DNA from: Pseudomonadota bacterium
Lineage (GTDB): Bacteria; Pseudomonadota; Alphaproteobacteria; Rhizobiales; Devosiaceae
DNA: 64,000 nt
Reading direction: 5' to 3'
Assembly: GCA_023393475.1 (NCBI GenBank)
Contig: JAEWLC010000053.1
Span: 62,001-126,000 of the forward strand
Shown here piece by piece: positions 8,983 through 16,934 of this stretch. The position numbers and the translations under genes are program-made. The notes under the pieces are model-generated. The model was not told where the DNA came from. It saw nothing but the letters and a program-made list of their open reading frames with translations, and made no database searches. Position 1 is the stretch's first letter. Each line of letters begins with the position of its first letter.

Positions 8983-9453
8983 ATGGCCGTCAAGCGCATG
9001 GACAACATGGGCATCGCCGTCGAGGACCTCGATGCCGCCGTCGCCTTCTTCCTCGAACTCGGCCTTGAGCTCGAAGGTCGCGCCAGCGTCGAGGGCGAGT
9101 GGGCCGGGCGCGTCACCGGGCTTGGCGACCAGCATGTCGAGATCGCCATGATGCGCACGCCGGACGGGCACGGCCGCCTGGAGGTCTCCCGCTTCGTCCG
9201 CCCGTCCGTCATTGCCGACAACCGCCGGGCTCCGGTCAACGCCCTCGGCTACCTGCGGGTCATGTTCGCGGTCGATGACCTCGGCGACACGCTGCAACGG
9301 CTGGGACCACTCGGGGCCGAACTCGTCGGCGCCGTGGTCGACTACGAAGGCATCTACCGGCTCTGCTACATCCGCGGCCCCGAGGGCCTGCTCATCGGCC
9401 TCGCGCAGGAATTGGGCGGACAGACTGGCGAAAGGGTCGACCCTATTCGCTGA
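8983..9453 (+). CDS. VOC-family (glyoxalase-like) protein
   Basis: The 156-residue protein has the two beta-alpha-beta-beta-beta repeats of the vicinal oxygen chelate fold. It starts with the typical MDNMGIAVEDLDAAVAFFLELG and ends with LCYIRGPEGLLIGLAQELG. The first metal ligand position (His in most members) is Asn-Met-Gly here, so metal use is uncertain. It begins 9 bp after the coiled-coil gene and its end overlaps the convergent membrane-protein gene by 11 bp. The substrate is not predictable. Confidence 0.8.
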   Translation: MAVKRMDNMGIAVEDLDAAVAFFLELGLELEGRASVEGEWAGRVTGLGDQHVEIAMMRTPDGHGRLEVSRFVRPSVIADNRRAPVNALGYLRVMFAVDDLGDTLQRLGPLGAELVGAVVDYEGIYRLCYIRGPEGLLIGLAQELGGQTGERVDPIR

Positions 9454-9791
9454 CCACCGGGATCTCGCGGATCATCTCGCCCGACTTGCCGTCGAAGATG
9501 CGCACGCTGGTCAGCGCGCCAAGCCGGTAGGTCACCGTCACCTGGCCGCCTGCAGCCACCGCCGACACCACCTCGCCGCCGCTCGGAATCTTCAGCGCCG
9601 CGATCACGTAGTCGCCGCCGACCTTGGCCTCGCTCTGCGATGCCCGGTAGACAAGGGCGCCGCCTACGGCGATAAGGCCCAGCACCAGCAGACCCATCGA
9701 CACGATGAAGCTTTTCCGCGCCCGGTTGAGCACGGCCTTGGCTTCCGGCGTCAGCTCCGGTCCGGTTTTGCTATTGTCTTGAGGATCGCTC

Positions 9792-9793
<2 letters not shown>
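9443..9793 (-). CDS. Single-pass membrane protein divergent from rluD
   Basis: The 116-residue protein has a short cytoplasmic N-terminus and one transmembrane helix (SFIVSMGLLVLGLIAVGGALVY, about residues 29-50). A small periplasmic beta-rich domain follows (VTYRLGALTSVRIFDGKSGE). It resembles the DUF6476 proteins found next to rluD in alphaproteobacteria, though this name is from memory. Its ATG at 9793-9791 overlaps the rluD ATG at 9792-9794, so the two genes start head to head within four bases (CATG). Confidence 0.65.
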
Positions 9794-10811
<1,018 letters not shown>

Positions 10812-10825
10812 GCGAAGGCTGCCGA

Positions 10826-10850
10826 CCGCCGCGCTTGCGAAGTGCGGCGG
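10826..10850 (+). terminator. GC-rich hairpin after rluD
   Basis: CCGCCGCGCTT (10826-10836) pairs with AAGTGCGGCGG (10840-10850) with one G-T wobble and a 3-base loop, starting 14 bp after the rluD stop. The T tract of an intrinsic terminator is missing, so it may only protect the 3' end. Confidence 0.35.
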
Positions 10851-10969
10851 CGCACCGGCCGCTCCGCTTCGCTCCCACCTCACCAAATCGTAAGCACCAC
10901 GTCATGCAACCGTAATGCGTCCGGGTGCATTCCAATGGCGACGTAGTGGGTCTTATCAAGCCTCGATTT

Positions 10970-11019
10970 CGACCTATATATTCATGACGTCGGCCCGCCT
11001 GCCTTAAGGAAGCGGGCCG
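10970..11019 (+). promoter_or_regulatory. rpoH promoter/leader with stable hairpin
   Basis: An AT-rich CCTATATATTC (10973-10983) resembles the CYTATNT -10 element of alphaproteobacterial heat-shock promoters, but no good CTTG -35 is seen. Just downstream, CGGCCCGC (10991-10998) pairs perfectly with GCGGGCCG (11012-11019), with CCTTAAGG inside the loop. The hairpin ends about 40 bases before the rpoH start and could form in the mRNA leader. Confidence 0.35.
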
Positions 11020-11060
11020 CAATTCTGCCCGTGACGACGGGGGAAAGACGAGGGTGCAAA

Positions 11061-11942
11061 ATGGCCCAGACTAATCTGCCTATCCTTTCGGCTGAGGGGG
11101 GTCTCAGCCGCTATCTCCAGGAAATCCGCAAGTTTCCGATGCTCGAGCCTGACGAGGAATACATGCTCGCCAAGCGCTACAAGGAGCATGAGGATCCCGG
11201 TGCGGCCCAGAAACTCATTACCTCGCACCTGCGCCTCGTGGCCAAGATCGCCATGGGATATCGGGGCTACGGCCTGCCCATTTCCGAAGTCATTTCGGAG
11301 GGCAATGTCGGCCTGATGCACGCGGTGAAGCGGTTCGAACCCGAAAAGGGCTTCCGCCTCGCGACCTACGCGATGTGGTGGATCCGTGCAGCCATCCAGG
11401 AGTACGTCCTGCGTTCGTGGAGCCTCGTGAAGATCGGCACCACGGCCGCGCAGAAGCGCCTGTTCTTCAACCTGCGCAAGATCAAGGGGCAGATCGCCGC
11501 GCTCGACGACGGCAACCTGCACCCCGACCAGATCAAGCAGATCGCGACGACCCTGCACGTGTCCGAAGCCGATGTCGTGTCGATGAACCAGCGCCTCTCC
11601 GGCGACGCCTCGCTCAACGCGCCCATGCGCGCCGACGAGGGCGCCTCCGAGTGGCAGGACTGGCTCGCCGACGACACCCCTTCGGCGGAGACCACCCTCG
11701 GCGAAACCGAGGAGTTCTCCGAGCGCATGGGTCTGCTCAACAACGCGATGCAGGATCTCAACGATCGCGAAAAGGCCATCTTCCAGGCCCGCCGCCTCCG
11801 CGATGACCCGGCAACGCTCGAAGAGCTGGCCCAGGAATACAACGTCAGCCGCGAGCGCATCCGCCAGATCGAGGTTCGCGCCTTCGAGAAGGTACAGGAA
11901 GCGGTCCAGAAGGCCGCCCAGGCGAGGCAACCCGCCGCGTAA
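11061..11942 (+). CDS. rpoH: RNA polymerase heat-shock sigma factor RpoH
   Basis: The 293-residue sigma factor carries the group-specific RpoH box QKRLFFNLR (residues 131-139). It also has region 2 (YAMWWIRAAIQEYVLRSWSLVK) and region 4 with its helix-turn-helix (TLEELAQEYNVSRERIRQIE). It directs transcription of chaperone and protease genes after heat shock. I place the start at ATG 11061, behind GACGAGGG, rather than at an in-frame codon 30 bases upstream, because all homologous sequence begins there. It is followed by a strong terminator. Confidence 0.94.
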   Translation: MAQTNLPILSAEGGLSRYLQEIRKFPMLEPDEEYMLAKRYKEHEDPGAAQKLITSHLRLVAKIAMGYRGYGLPISEVISEGNVGLMHAVKRFEPEKGFRLATYAMWWIRAAIQEYVLRSWSLVKIGTTAAQKRLFFNLRKIKGQIAALDDGNLHPDQIKQIATTLHVSEADVVSMNQRLSGDASLNAPMRADEGASEWQDWLADDTPSAETTLGETEEFSERMGLLNNAMQDLNDREKAIFQARRLRDDPATLEELAQEYNVSRERIRQIEVRAFEKVQEAVQKAAQARQPAA

Positions 11943-11960
11943 GGCGAGCCCAACGATAAC

Positions 11961-11990
11961 GAAAGGCCGCCCTCGGGCGGCCTTTTTGTT
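11961..11990 (+). terminator. Rho-independent terminator of rpoH
   Basis: AAAGGCCGCC (11963-11972) pairs with GGGCGGCCTTT around a short loop and is followed by TTTTTG. It begins about 20 bp after the rpoH stop. Confidence 0.85.
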
Positions 11991-12033
11991 TGGTGCGAAG
12001 CCCGGATGAGGGTGGGGCGCCAAACGCGAGCCC

Positions 12034-12819
12034 CTACTCCACCAGCCCCGCCCACCGCTCCAGCAGGTCGTCGCGCGTCCGCAGGCCCAGCGCACTGCCG
12101 CCGGCTTTGCTGTTCTTCTGCAGGTAGGCGAACGCAAGCACCCTGTCGCCCTTGCTGGCCCAGCCGACGAACCAGCCGAACTGCCGCTTGCCACGCTTGC
12201 CGTCCGCCTCCTTGATATAGCCCGTGCCGGTCTTTCCCTGCACGTCCCAGTCACTCGCCGCAAAATGCGGCATGGCGGTAACCGTCTGCTCGAGCGCCGA
12301 CCGGCCGACCGGCAATTCGCCCGTAAGGAACCGCCGCACGAACCCGAGTTGCTCGTTCGGCGTGATCTGCAGCGACGAGTTCAGCCACGAATGGGTCATG
12401 CCATTGCCGGCGCCGGGATCACCAGACACATCGGCATTGCCGTAGCCGAAGCCGCGCACATATTGGGCAAAGCGCTCCGCCCCCAGCTCGGCGACCAGCA
12501 CGCGCGAGAACCACAGCACCGATTCCCGCAGCCACCGCCGCGGCGTGGTGGTCTCCTTGTCGATGGCGCGCACGGCTTCGTACCTGGCCTTGTACGGCCA
12601 GGCCGGCTCGTCGGGCGAGGCAAGGAGGCCCGCGTCATAGCCCATCACGGCCAGCGGAAACTTGAACGACGAGGCCGGCCCGATGCCGTCGTCGCAGCCG
12701 TCCCCTTCGCGATGCACCACCGCCCCGCTCGACGCATCGGCGATCACGAGACACGCAACCTCCGCCCTCGCCAGCCCCGTCGTCGCGAGGAGCAGCATCA
12801 CAACCAGCAACAGGCGCAT
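12034..12819 (-). CDS. Class D (OXA-type) beta-lactamase
   Basis: The 261-residue precursor has a signal peptide (residues 1-19). It has all class D motifs: S50-S-F-K53 (active-site Ser and carboxylatable Lys in PASSFKFPLAVMG), YGN in GFGYGNADVSG, KTG in VQGKTGTGYI, and the FGWFVGW strand. It should hydrolyse penicillin-type beta-lactams in the periplasm, but the spectrum cannot be read from sequence. Its ATG overlaps the thiN stop (TGATG), so translation is coupled to a thiamine enzyme, an odd pairing. Nothing suggests a recent mobile origin, since there is no integron or IS and base use is like that of its neighbours. Confidence 0.88.
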   Translation of the reverse strand: MRLLLVVMLLLATTGLARAEVACLVIADASSGAVVHREGDGCDDGIGPASSFKFPLAVMGYDAGLLASPDEPAWPYKARYEAVRAIDKETTTPRRWLRESVLWFSRVLVAELGAERFAQYVRGFGYGNADVSGDPGAGNGMTHSWLNSSLQITPNEQLGFVRRFLTGELPVGRSALEQTVTAMPHFAASDWDVQGKTGTGYIKEADGKRGKRQFGWFVGWASKGDRVLAFAYLQKNSKAGGSALGLRTRDDLLERWAGLVE

Positions 12820-13517
12820 CAGCGTTTCTCGAGCAACAGCTTGGCGATCAGCGGCGCCAGATAGGTCCGCGGCAGGATCAGCAGATAGGGCGCATGCACC
12901 CCCTCCTCCGGCACGATCGTGAATGCTCCCGTCATCGCCTCGTTCGACGTCCCGGTCCGCACGCCCGGCGCGAGCTTCACCGCGTCGAGCGGATATTTGA
13001 GCCCTTCCGAGCGCCAGAACGTCACCGGCTGTAGCGGATGGATCGATACCCGCTCGCCCGGCTCCACCTTGAACGAGAACGAGGTCGTCAGCCCGAGCGC
13101 GACATCTTCCTCGTCGACCAGCACGATCCGCCGCCGATGCGCGTATTTCGCCACCGCATCGAGCGCCGCGAGCGTGTGGTCGAAGCGCTTGCCGGTCATC
13201 CCCAGCGCCACCGTAACCGGCGCACGGGTCGAATAGAGCGCCTTCTCGAAATCGGTCGTTTCCTGCTCGGCGATCTGCATCAGCCGGGTCTTGCCCAGCC
13301 ACGAATGCGGATTTTTGAGCGAATCGAAATCACCGACGATCAGCTCGGGCTTGAGCCCGGCCGCTACTATCGCGTCGGCTCCGGCGTCGGCTCCGATCAC
13401 GTGGCCGCCGGACGCATAAAGCTCCTGCATAAGGTCGGTATCGACTGTTCCGCCGCCCACGATGACGAGCAGATCGTCAAAGACTGCGACGGAAGTCTCT
13501 TTGGGGCGTGCTTGCAC
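12819..13517 (-). CDS. thiN: Thiamine diphosphokinase
   Basis: The protein matches thiamine pyrophosphokinase, which converts thiamine to thiamine diphosphate. It has VIGADAGADAIVAAGLKPELIVGDFDSL, cited here only by its key residues (Asp-rich ADAGAD and GDFDS), then TTDFEKAL and a C-terminal beta-sandwich. The start is uncertain. An ATG at 13592 would add 25 residues with no homology, encoded antisense to the TPP riboswitch. I therefore prefer GTG 13517, just before the conserved core, although no good Shine-Dalgarno is visible for either. The gene is divergent from thiBPQ and coupled to the beta-lactamase downstream. Confidence 0.82.
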   Translation of the reverse strand: MQARPKETSVAVFDDLLVIVGGGTVDTDLMQELYASGGHVIGADAGADAIVAAGLKPELIVGDFDSLKNPHSWLGKTRLMQIAEQETTDFEKALYSTRAPVTVALGMTGKRFDHTLAALDAVAKYAHRRRIVLVDEEDVALGLTTSFSFKVEPGERVSIHPLQPVTFWRSEGLKYPLDAVKLAPGVRTGTSNEAMTGAFTIVPEEGVHAPYLLILPRTYLAPLIAKLLLEKR

Positions 13518-13545
13518 GGAGGGAAAACTCTGTCTATCTGTCAGG

Positions 13546-13634
13546 TGTCTCGCTGGGGTGTTCCGGAGTTTCCGGAGCTGAGAGTTACCCATTGAACCTG
13601 AACCAGGTCATGCTGGCGGAGGAAGTTCGAGATG
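13546..13634 (+). ncRNA. TPP riboswitch (THI element)
   Basis: The conserved THI-box strings are present: GCTGAGAG (13578 onward), ACCC, TTGAACCTGA, and the GCTGGCGGAGGAAG-type 3' end. P1 pairs TCTCG (13548-13552) with CGAGA (13628-13632). The P3-type arm has the CCGGA/TCCGG stem. It sits 73 bases before thiB. Further on, CCCTTC (13670-13675) can pair with the thiB Shine-Dalgarno GAAGGG (13696-13701). Ligand binding probably stops translation of the thiamine transporter. Confidence 0.93.
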
Positions 13635-13707
13635 GCAAGGGCGCCTCTGCGTCCCGACCCATGCACGTCCCCTTCAATCCACATGGCCGCAAACCGAAGG
13701 GAACGAA

Positions 13708-14697
13708 ATGTCGTTCAATCGCTTCGCGTTGGCGGCAGTTAGCTGCGCCATCGCCTTTCCAGTCGTCGCACAGGACAAGCCCGTCCTCGATGTCTATGCC
13801 TATGACAGCTTCGCCGCCGAATGGGGCCCCGGCCCGGCACTGAAGGCCGGCTTCGAGAAGACCTGCGGCTGCACCGTCAACTTCACCACGGCCGAGGACG
13901 CCATCTCGACGCTCCGCAAGGTGCAGCTCGAGGGCACGGCTACCAGGGCCGATGTCGTCGTCGGCCTCGACACTGCCACCCTCGGCGAGGGTCGCGCCAC
14001 CGGGCTCTTCGCCCCCCACGGCCAGACCCTACCTAAGTTCGCGTTCGACTGGAACGACGCCGACTTCGTCCCCTTCGACTACGGCTACTTCGCCTATGTT
14101 TACAACAAGGAGAAGACGCCCAACCCGCCGACGTCGTTCGAGGAGCTGATCGCCCTGCCGGATAGCTTCAAGATCGTCATAGAGGACCCGCGTTCCTCGA
14201 CCCCCGGCCTAGGCAACGTCTTCTGGGTCGCCGCTGCCTATGGCGACAAGGCGCCGGAGATCTGGAAGGGGTTGAAGCCCCATGTCCTCACCATGACCCG
14301 CGGCTGGTCCGAGGCCTATGGCCTCTTCCTCGACGGCCAGGCCGACATGGTGCTGAGCTACACCACCTCGCCCGCCTACCACGCCGTGGCCGAGGACGAC
14401 GACAAGTATGCCTATGCCCCCTTCTCCGAGGGCTATGTGGCGCAGGTCGAAGTTGCAGGCCTGCTGAAAAGCTCCGACCAGCCCGAACTCGGCAAGCAGT
14501 TCCTCGCCTATCTCGTGACGCCGGAAGCCCAGAAGATCATCCCCGTGACCAACTGGATGTACCCGGTGATCGACATCGGCGCCGACCTCCCCGCCGCCTT
14601 CGGCACGCCGCCCGAAAAGGTTCTCGCGGTCGACGAAGCCACCATCGCCGCCAACAGCCGAGCCTGGGTCGACGCGGCCCTCGCCGCGCTGCAGTAA
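13708..14697 (+). CDS. thiB: Thiamine ABC transporter, periplasmic binding protein
   Basis: ThiB binds thiamine and its phosphates in the periplasm and delivers them to ThiPQ. The 329-residue precursor has a signal peptide (1-21) and the family pattern: LDVYAYDSFAAEWGPGP, then DVVVGLDTA, a central FVPFDYGYFAYVYNKE and a late TNWMYPV. Its length is typical. The mRNA leader carries the TPP riboswitch, and the ATG follows GAAGGGA. It is the first gene of thiBPQ and is followed 9 bp later by thiP. Confidence 0.93.
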   Translation: MSFNRFALAAVSCAIAFPVVAQDKPVLDVYAYDSFAAEWGPGPALKAGFEKTCGCTVNFTTAEDAISTLRKVQLEGTATRADVVVGLDTATLGEGRATGLFAPHGQTLPKFAFDWNDADFVPFDYGYFAYVYNKEKTPNPPTSFEELIALPDSFKIVIEDPRSSTPGLGNVFWVAAAYGDKAPEIWKGLKPHVLTMTRGWSEAYGLFLDGQADMVLSYTTSPAYHAVAEDDDKYAYAPFSEGYVAQVEVAGLLKSSDQPELGKQFLAYLVTPEAQKIIPVTNWMYPVIDIGADLPAAFGTPPEKVLAVDEATIAANSRAWVDAALAALQ

Positions 14698-14706
14698 GGC
14701 GCCTGA

Positions 14707-16308
14707 GTGGTCAGCCTGCGCATCATGCCCGATCGGCCGCTCCGGGTTCTCACCGGAGCGGCCATCGCGCTTGCCATTGCCATGCTCGTGGCCCTGGTCC
14801 TGTGGGCAATCTTCACCACCGCTTCCGACAGCGCGGCGCAGCCGCCCCGCGTCGATATCTGGCACCTCGTCTCAATGACGACCATCCAGGCCGGGCTCAG
14901 CACCGTCCTCTCGCTGCTCGTCGGCACCGCCCTCGCCTGGGCCCTCAACCGCTTGCGCTTTCCCGGCCGCGACCTGATCGTCGGTCTCTTCGCCTCCGCC
15001 ATCGTCACCCCCGGCCTGATCGTCGCCTTCGGGCTCCTGGCCGTCTGGGGCCGCGCCGGCTGGGTTAACCAGACCGCCCTGGCCCTCACCGGCCAGCCGC
15101 TGGAAGTCCCCCTGTTTGGGCTCGGCGGCATTGTCGCCGCCCATGTCATTCTCGACGCCTCGTTCGCCGCGCGCATCCTCCTCGCCCGCCTCGACGCCGT
15201 CCCGCAGCCGCGGCTGAAGATGGGCCAGAGCCTCGCCCTCTCGCCCTGGCAACGCTTCGCCGTGATCGACTGGCCGATGCTGCGAGGGTCGATCCCCGGC
15301 CTCGCGGCCATCATCTTCCTCCTCGCCTTCACCAGCTTCCCCATCGTCCTGCTGCTGGGTGGCGGCCCGGCCAACCAGACGCTCGAAGTCGCCATCTATG
15401 CTGCCGTCCGGCTCGACTTCGATCTCAAGGGCGCCGTGCAACTGGCGCTGGTGCAGATCGCCATCTGCTCCGCCATCATCATTGCCGCTGCGGCTTTCGC
15501 TCCGATTTCGGCCTCGACCGGCACATCCACCGAAGCGCGCTGGCGCGAGCGCGGCGGCGCACGCCTGTTGCAGTGGGGCATCCTCGCGTTCTCGATCCTC
15601 GGCTTCGGCCTCCCCCTCCTCGCCATCCTCATCAATGGGCTGGGCCCTGGCGTAATCGACGTTATGGGCCGCGCCAGCTTCTGGTCGGCCCTGAGTTCCA
15701 GCCTCTTGATCGGCACGGGCTCGGCCCTGCTGACCCTGCTCCTCGCCCTCGGCATCGGGCTCGGCCGCTCGGCAACTGCGCCGCCGATCCTTCGCACCGG
15801 CATCGGCGCCCCGGCATACGCCTATCTCGCCGTGCCGGCCGTCGTGCTGTCGCTGGGCGCCTTCCTGCTCGTCCGCAATGCCGGCATGCTGCCCGAGACA
15901 GCCGCACCCGCTGTCGTGCTTCTCGCCAATGCCCTTTTGGCGCTCCCTTTCGCCCTCGCGACGCTTGCCCCACCGCTCGACGCCATCGTCCGCCAACGCG
16001 GACGGCTGATCCGCTCGCTCGGCCTCGCCGGCTGGGACCAGTTCCGTTCCGTCGAGTGGCCGCTGATCGGTCGCGATATCGGCGTCGTGCTGGCGCTGAG
16101 CTTCTGCTTCTCGCTCGGCGACCTCGGCGTCATCGCTCTGTTCGGCACGCAAGACTTCGTCACGCTGCCGCTGCTGATGTACCGGGCCCTTGGCGCCTAC
16201 CGCACCAACGATGCCGCGACCATTGCGGCGCTCATGCTGATCATAACCATTGCCGCTTTCGTGCTGCTGCCGAAGCTGGTCGGAAGGCTCACCGATGCTC
16301 GAAGCTAG
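14707..16308 (+). CDS. thiP: Thiamine ABC transporter, permease
   Basis: This 533-residue inner-membrane permease is a tandem duplication of the MetI-like domain, with about twelve hydrophobic helices. Each half has the EAA-type loop that contacts the ATPase (DWPMLRGSIPGLA in the first half, EWPLIGRDIGVVLA in the second). The length and double-domain layout fit ThiP. The start is GTG 14707, 9 bp after thiB. The 3' end overlaps thiQ by 14 bp, so translation is probably coupled. Confidence 0.92.
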   Translation: MVSLRIMPDRPLRVLTGAAIALAIAMLVALVLWAIFTTASDSAAQPPRVDIWHLVSMTTIQAGLSTVLSLLVGTALAWALNRLRFPGRDLIVGLFASAIVTPGLIVAFGLLAVWGRAGWVNQTALALTGQPLEVPLFGLGGIVAAHVILDASFAARILLARLDAVPQPRLKMGQSLALSPWQRFAVIDWPMLRGSIPGLAAIIFLLAFTSFPIVLLLGGGPANQTLEVAIYAAVRLDFDLKGAVQLALVQIAICSAIIIAAAAFAPISASTGTSTEARWRERGGARLLQWGILAFSILGFGLPLLAILINGLGPGVIDVMGRASFWSALSSSLLIGTGSALLTLLLALGIGLGRSATAPPILRTGIGAPAYAYLAVPAVVLSLGAFLLVRNAGMLPETAAPAVVLLANALLALPFALATLAPPLDAIVRQRGRLIRSLGLAGWDQFRSVEWPLIGRDIGVVLALSFCFSLGDLGVIALFGTQDFVTLPLLMYRALGAYRTNDAATIAALMLIITIAAFVLLPKLVGRLTDARS

Positions 16309-16933
16309 ACACCTGATCTTTCAGTACGCGGACGCCACCAGGCGGTTCGACCTGAGCTTTGTCGCCCATCCCGGCGAGATCACAGCCATCAGCGGGCAGA
16401 GCGGCTCGGGCAAATCGACCCTGCTCGATCTGGTCGCCGGATTCCTCCAGCCGATATCGGGAGAGCTGGTGCTGTCGGGCCGCGAGCTTCTGGCCCTGCC
16501 GCCCGAAGAGCGGCCGGTCTCCATCCTGTTCCAGTCCGAAACCCTGTTCGACCACCTGACCGCGGCAAGAAACGTTGAGCTGGGTCTCCCGCGCGACACT
16601 CCTGCTCCGGAGCGCGCACGCCGGATTGCCGCCGCGCTGGATGAAGTCGGCCTGCCCAGCGTGCTCAACCAGCGCGCCGCGACGCTCTCGGGCGGCGAGA
16701 AGCAGCGCGTCGCGCTGGCGCGCACCCTGCTGCGTGATCGGCCGGTGCTGCTCCTCGACGAGCCCTTCTCGGCCCTCGACGATGCGACGCGCACCGTCAT
16801 CCGCACGCTGGTCAAAACCCTGACCGAGCGGCATGGCTGGATCACGCTGCTGGTAAGCCACCACGCCGACGACGTCGACGCACTCGCCGCGCGTCGCTAT
16901 CGGCTGGAAGATGGAGCGCTGGTCGCCGCCTAG
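16295..16933 (+). CDS. thiQ: Thiamine ABC transporter, ATP-binding protein
   Basis: The 212-residue ATPase has Walker A GQSGSGKST (34-42), a Q loop in ILFQSETLFDHL, signature LSGGEKQRVALARTLL, Walker B VLLLDEPFSALDD and the H-loop SHHADD. It powers thiamine uptake with ThiBP. ATG 16295 lies inside the thiP end and is the start that keeps the family N-terminus (MLEARHLIFQY). The stop is followed at once by the convergent gene. Confidence 0.92.
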   Translation: MLEARHLIFQYADATRRFDLSFVAHPGEITAISGQSGSGKSTLLDLVAGFLQPISGELVLSGRELLALPPEERPVSILFQSETLFDHLTAARNVELGLPRDTPAPERARRIAAALDEVGLPSVLNQRAATLSGGEKQRVALARTLLRDRPVLLLDEPFSALDDATRTVIRTLVKTLTERHGWITLLVSHHADDVDALAARRYRLEDGALVAA

Positions 16934-16934
16934 G

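Noticed and set aside
12819..13592. Longer thiN with ATG 13592
   Set aside because: The extra 25 residues are antisense to the TPP riboswitch and lie before the conserved core. GTG 13517 is preferred.
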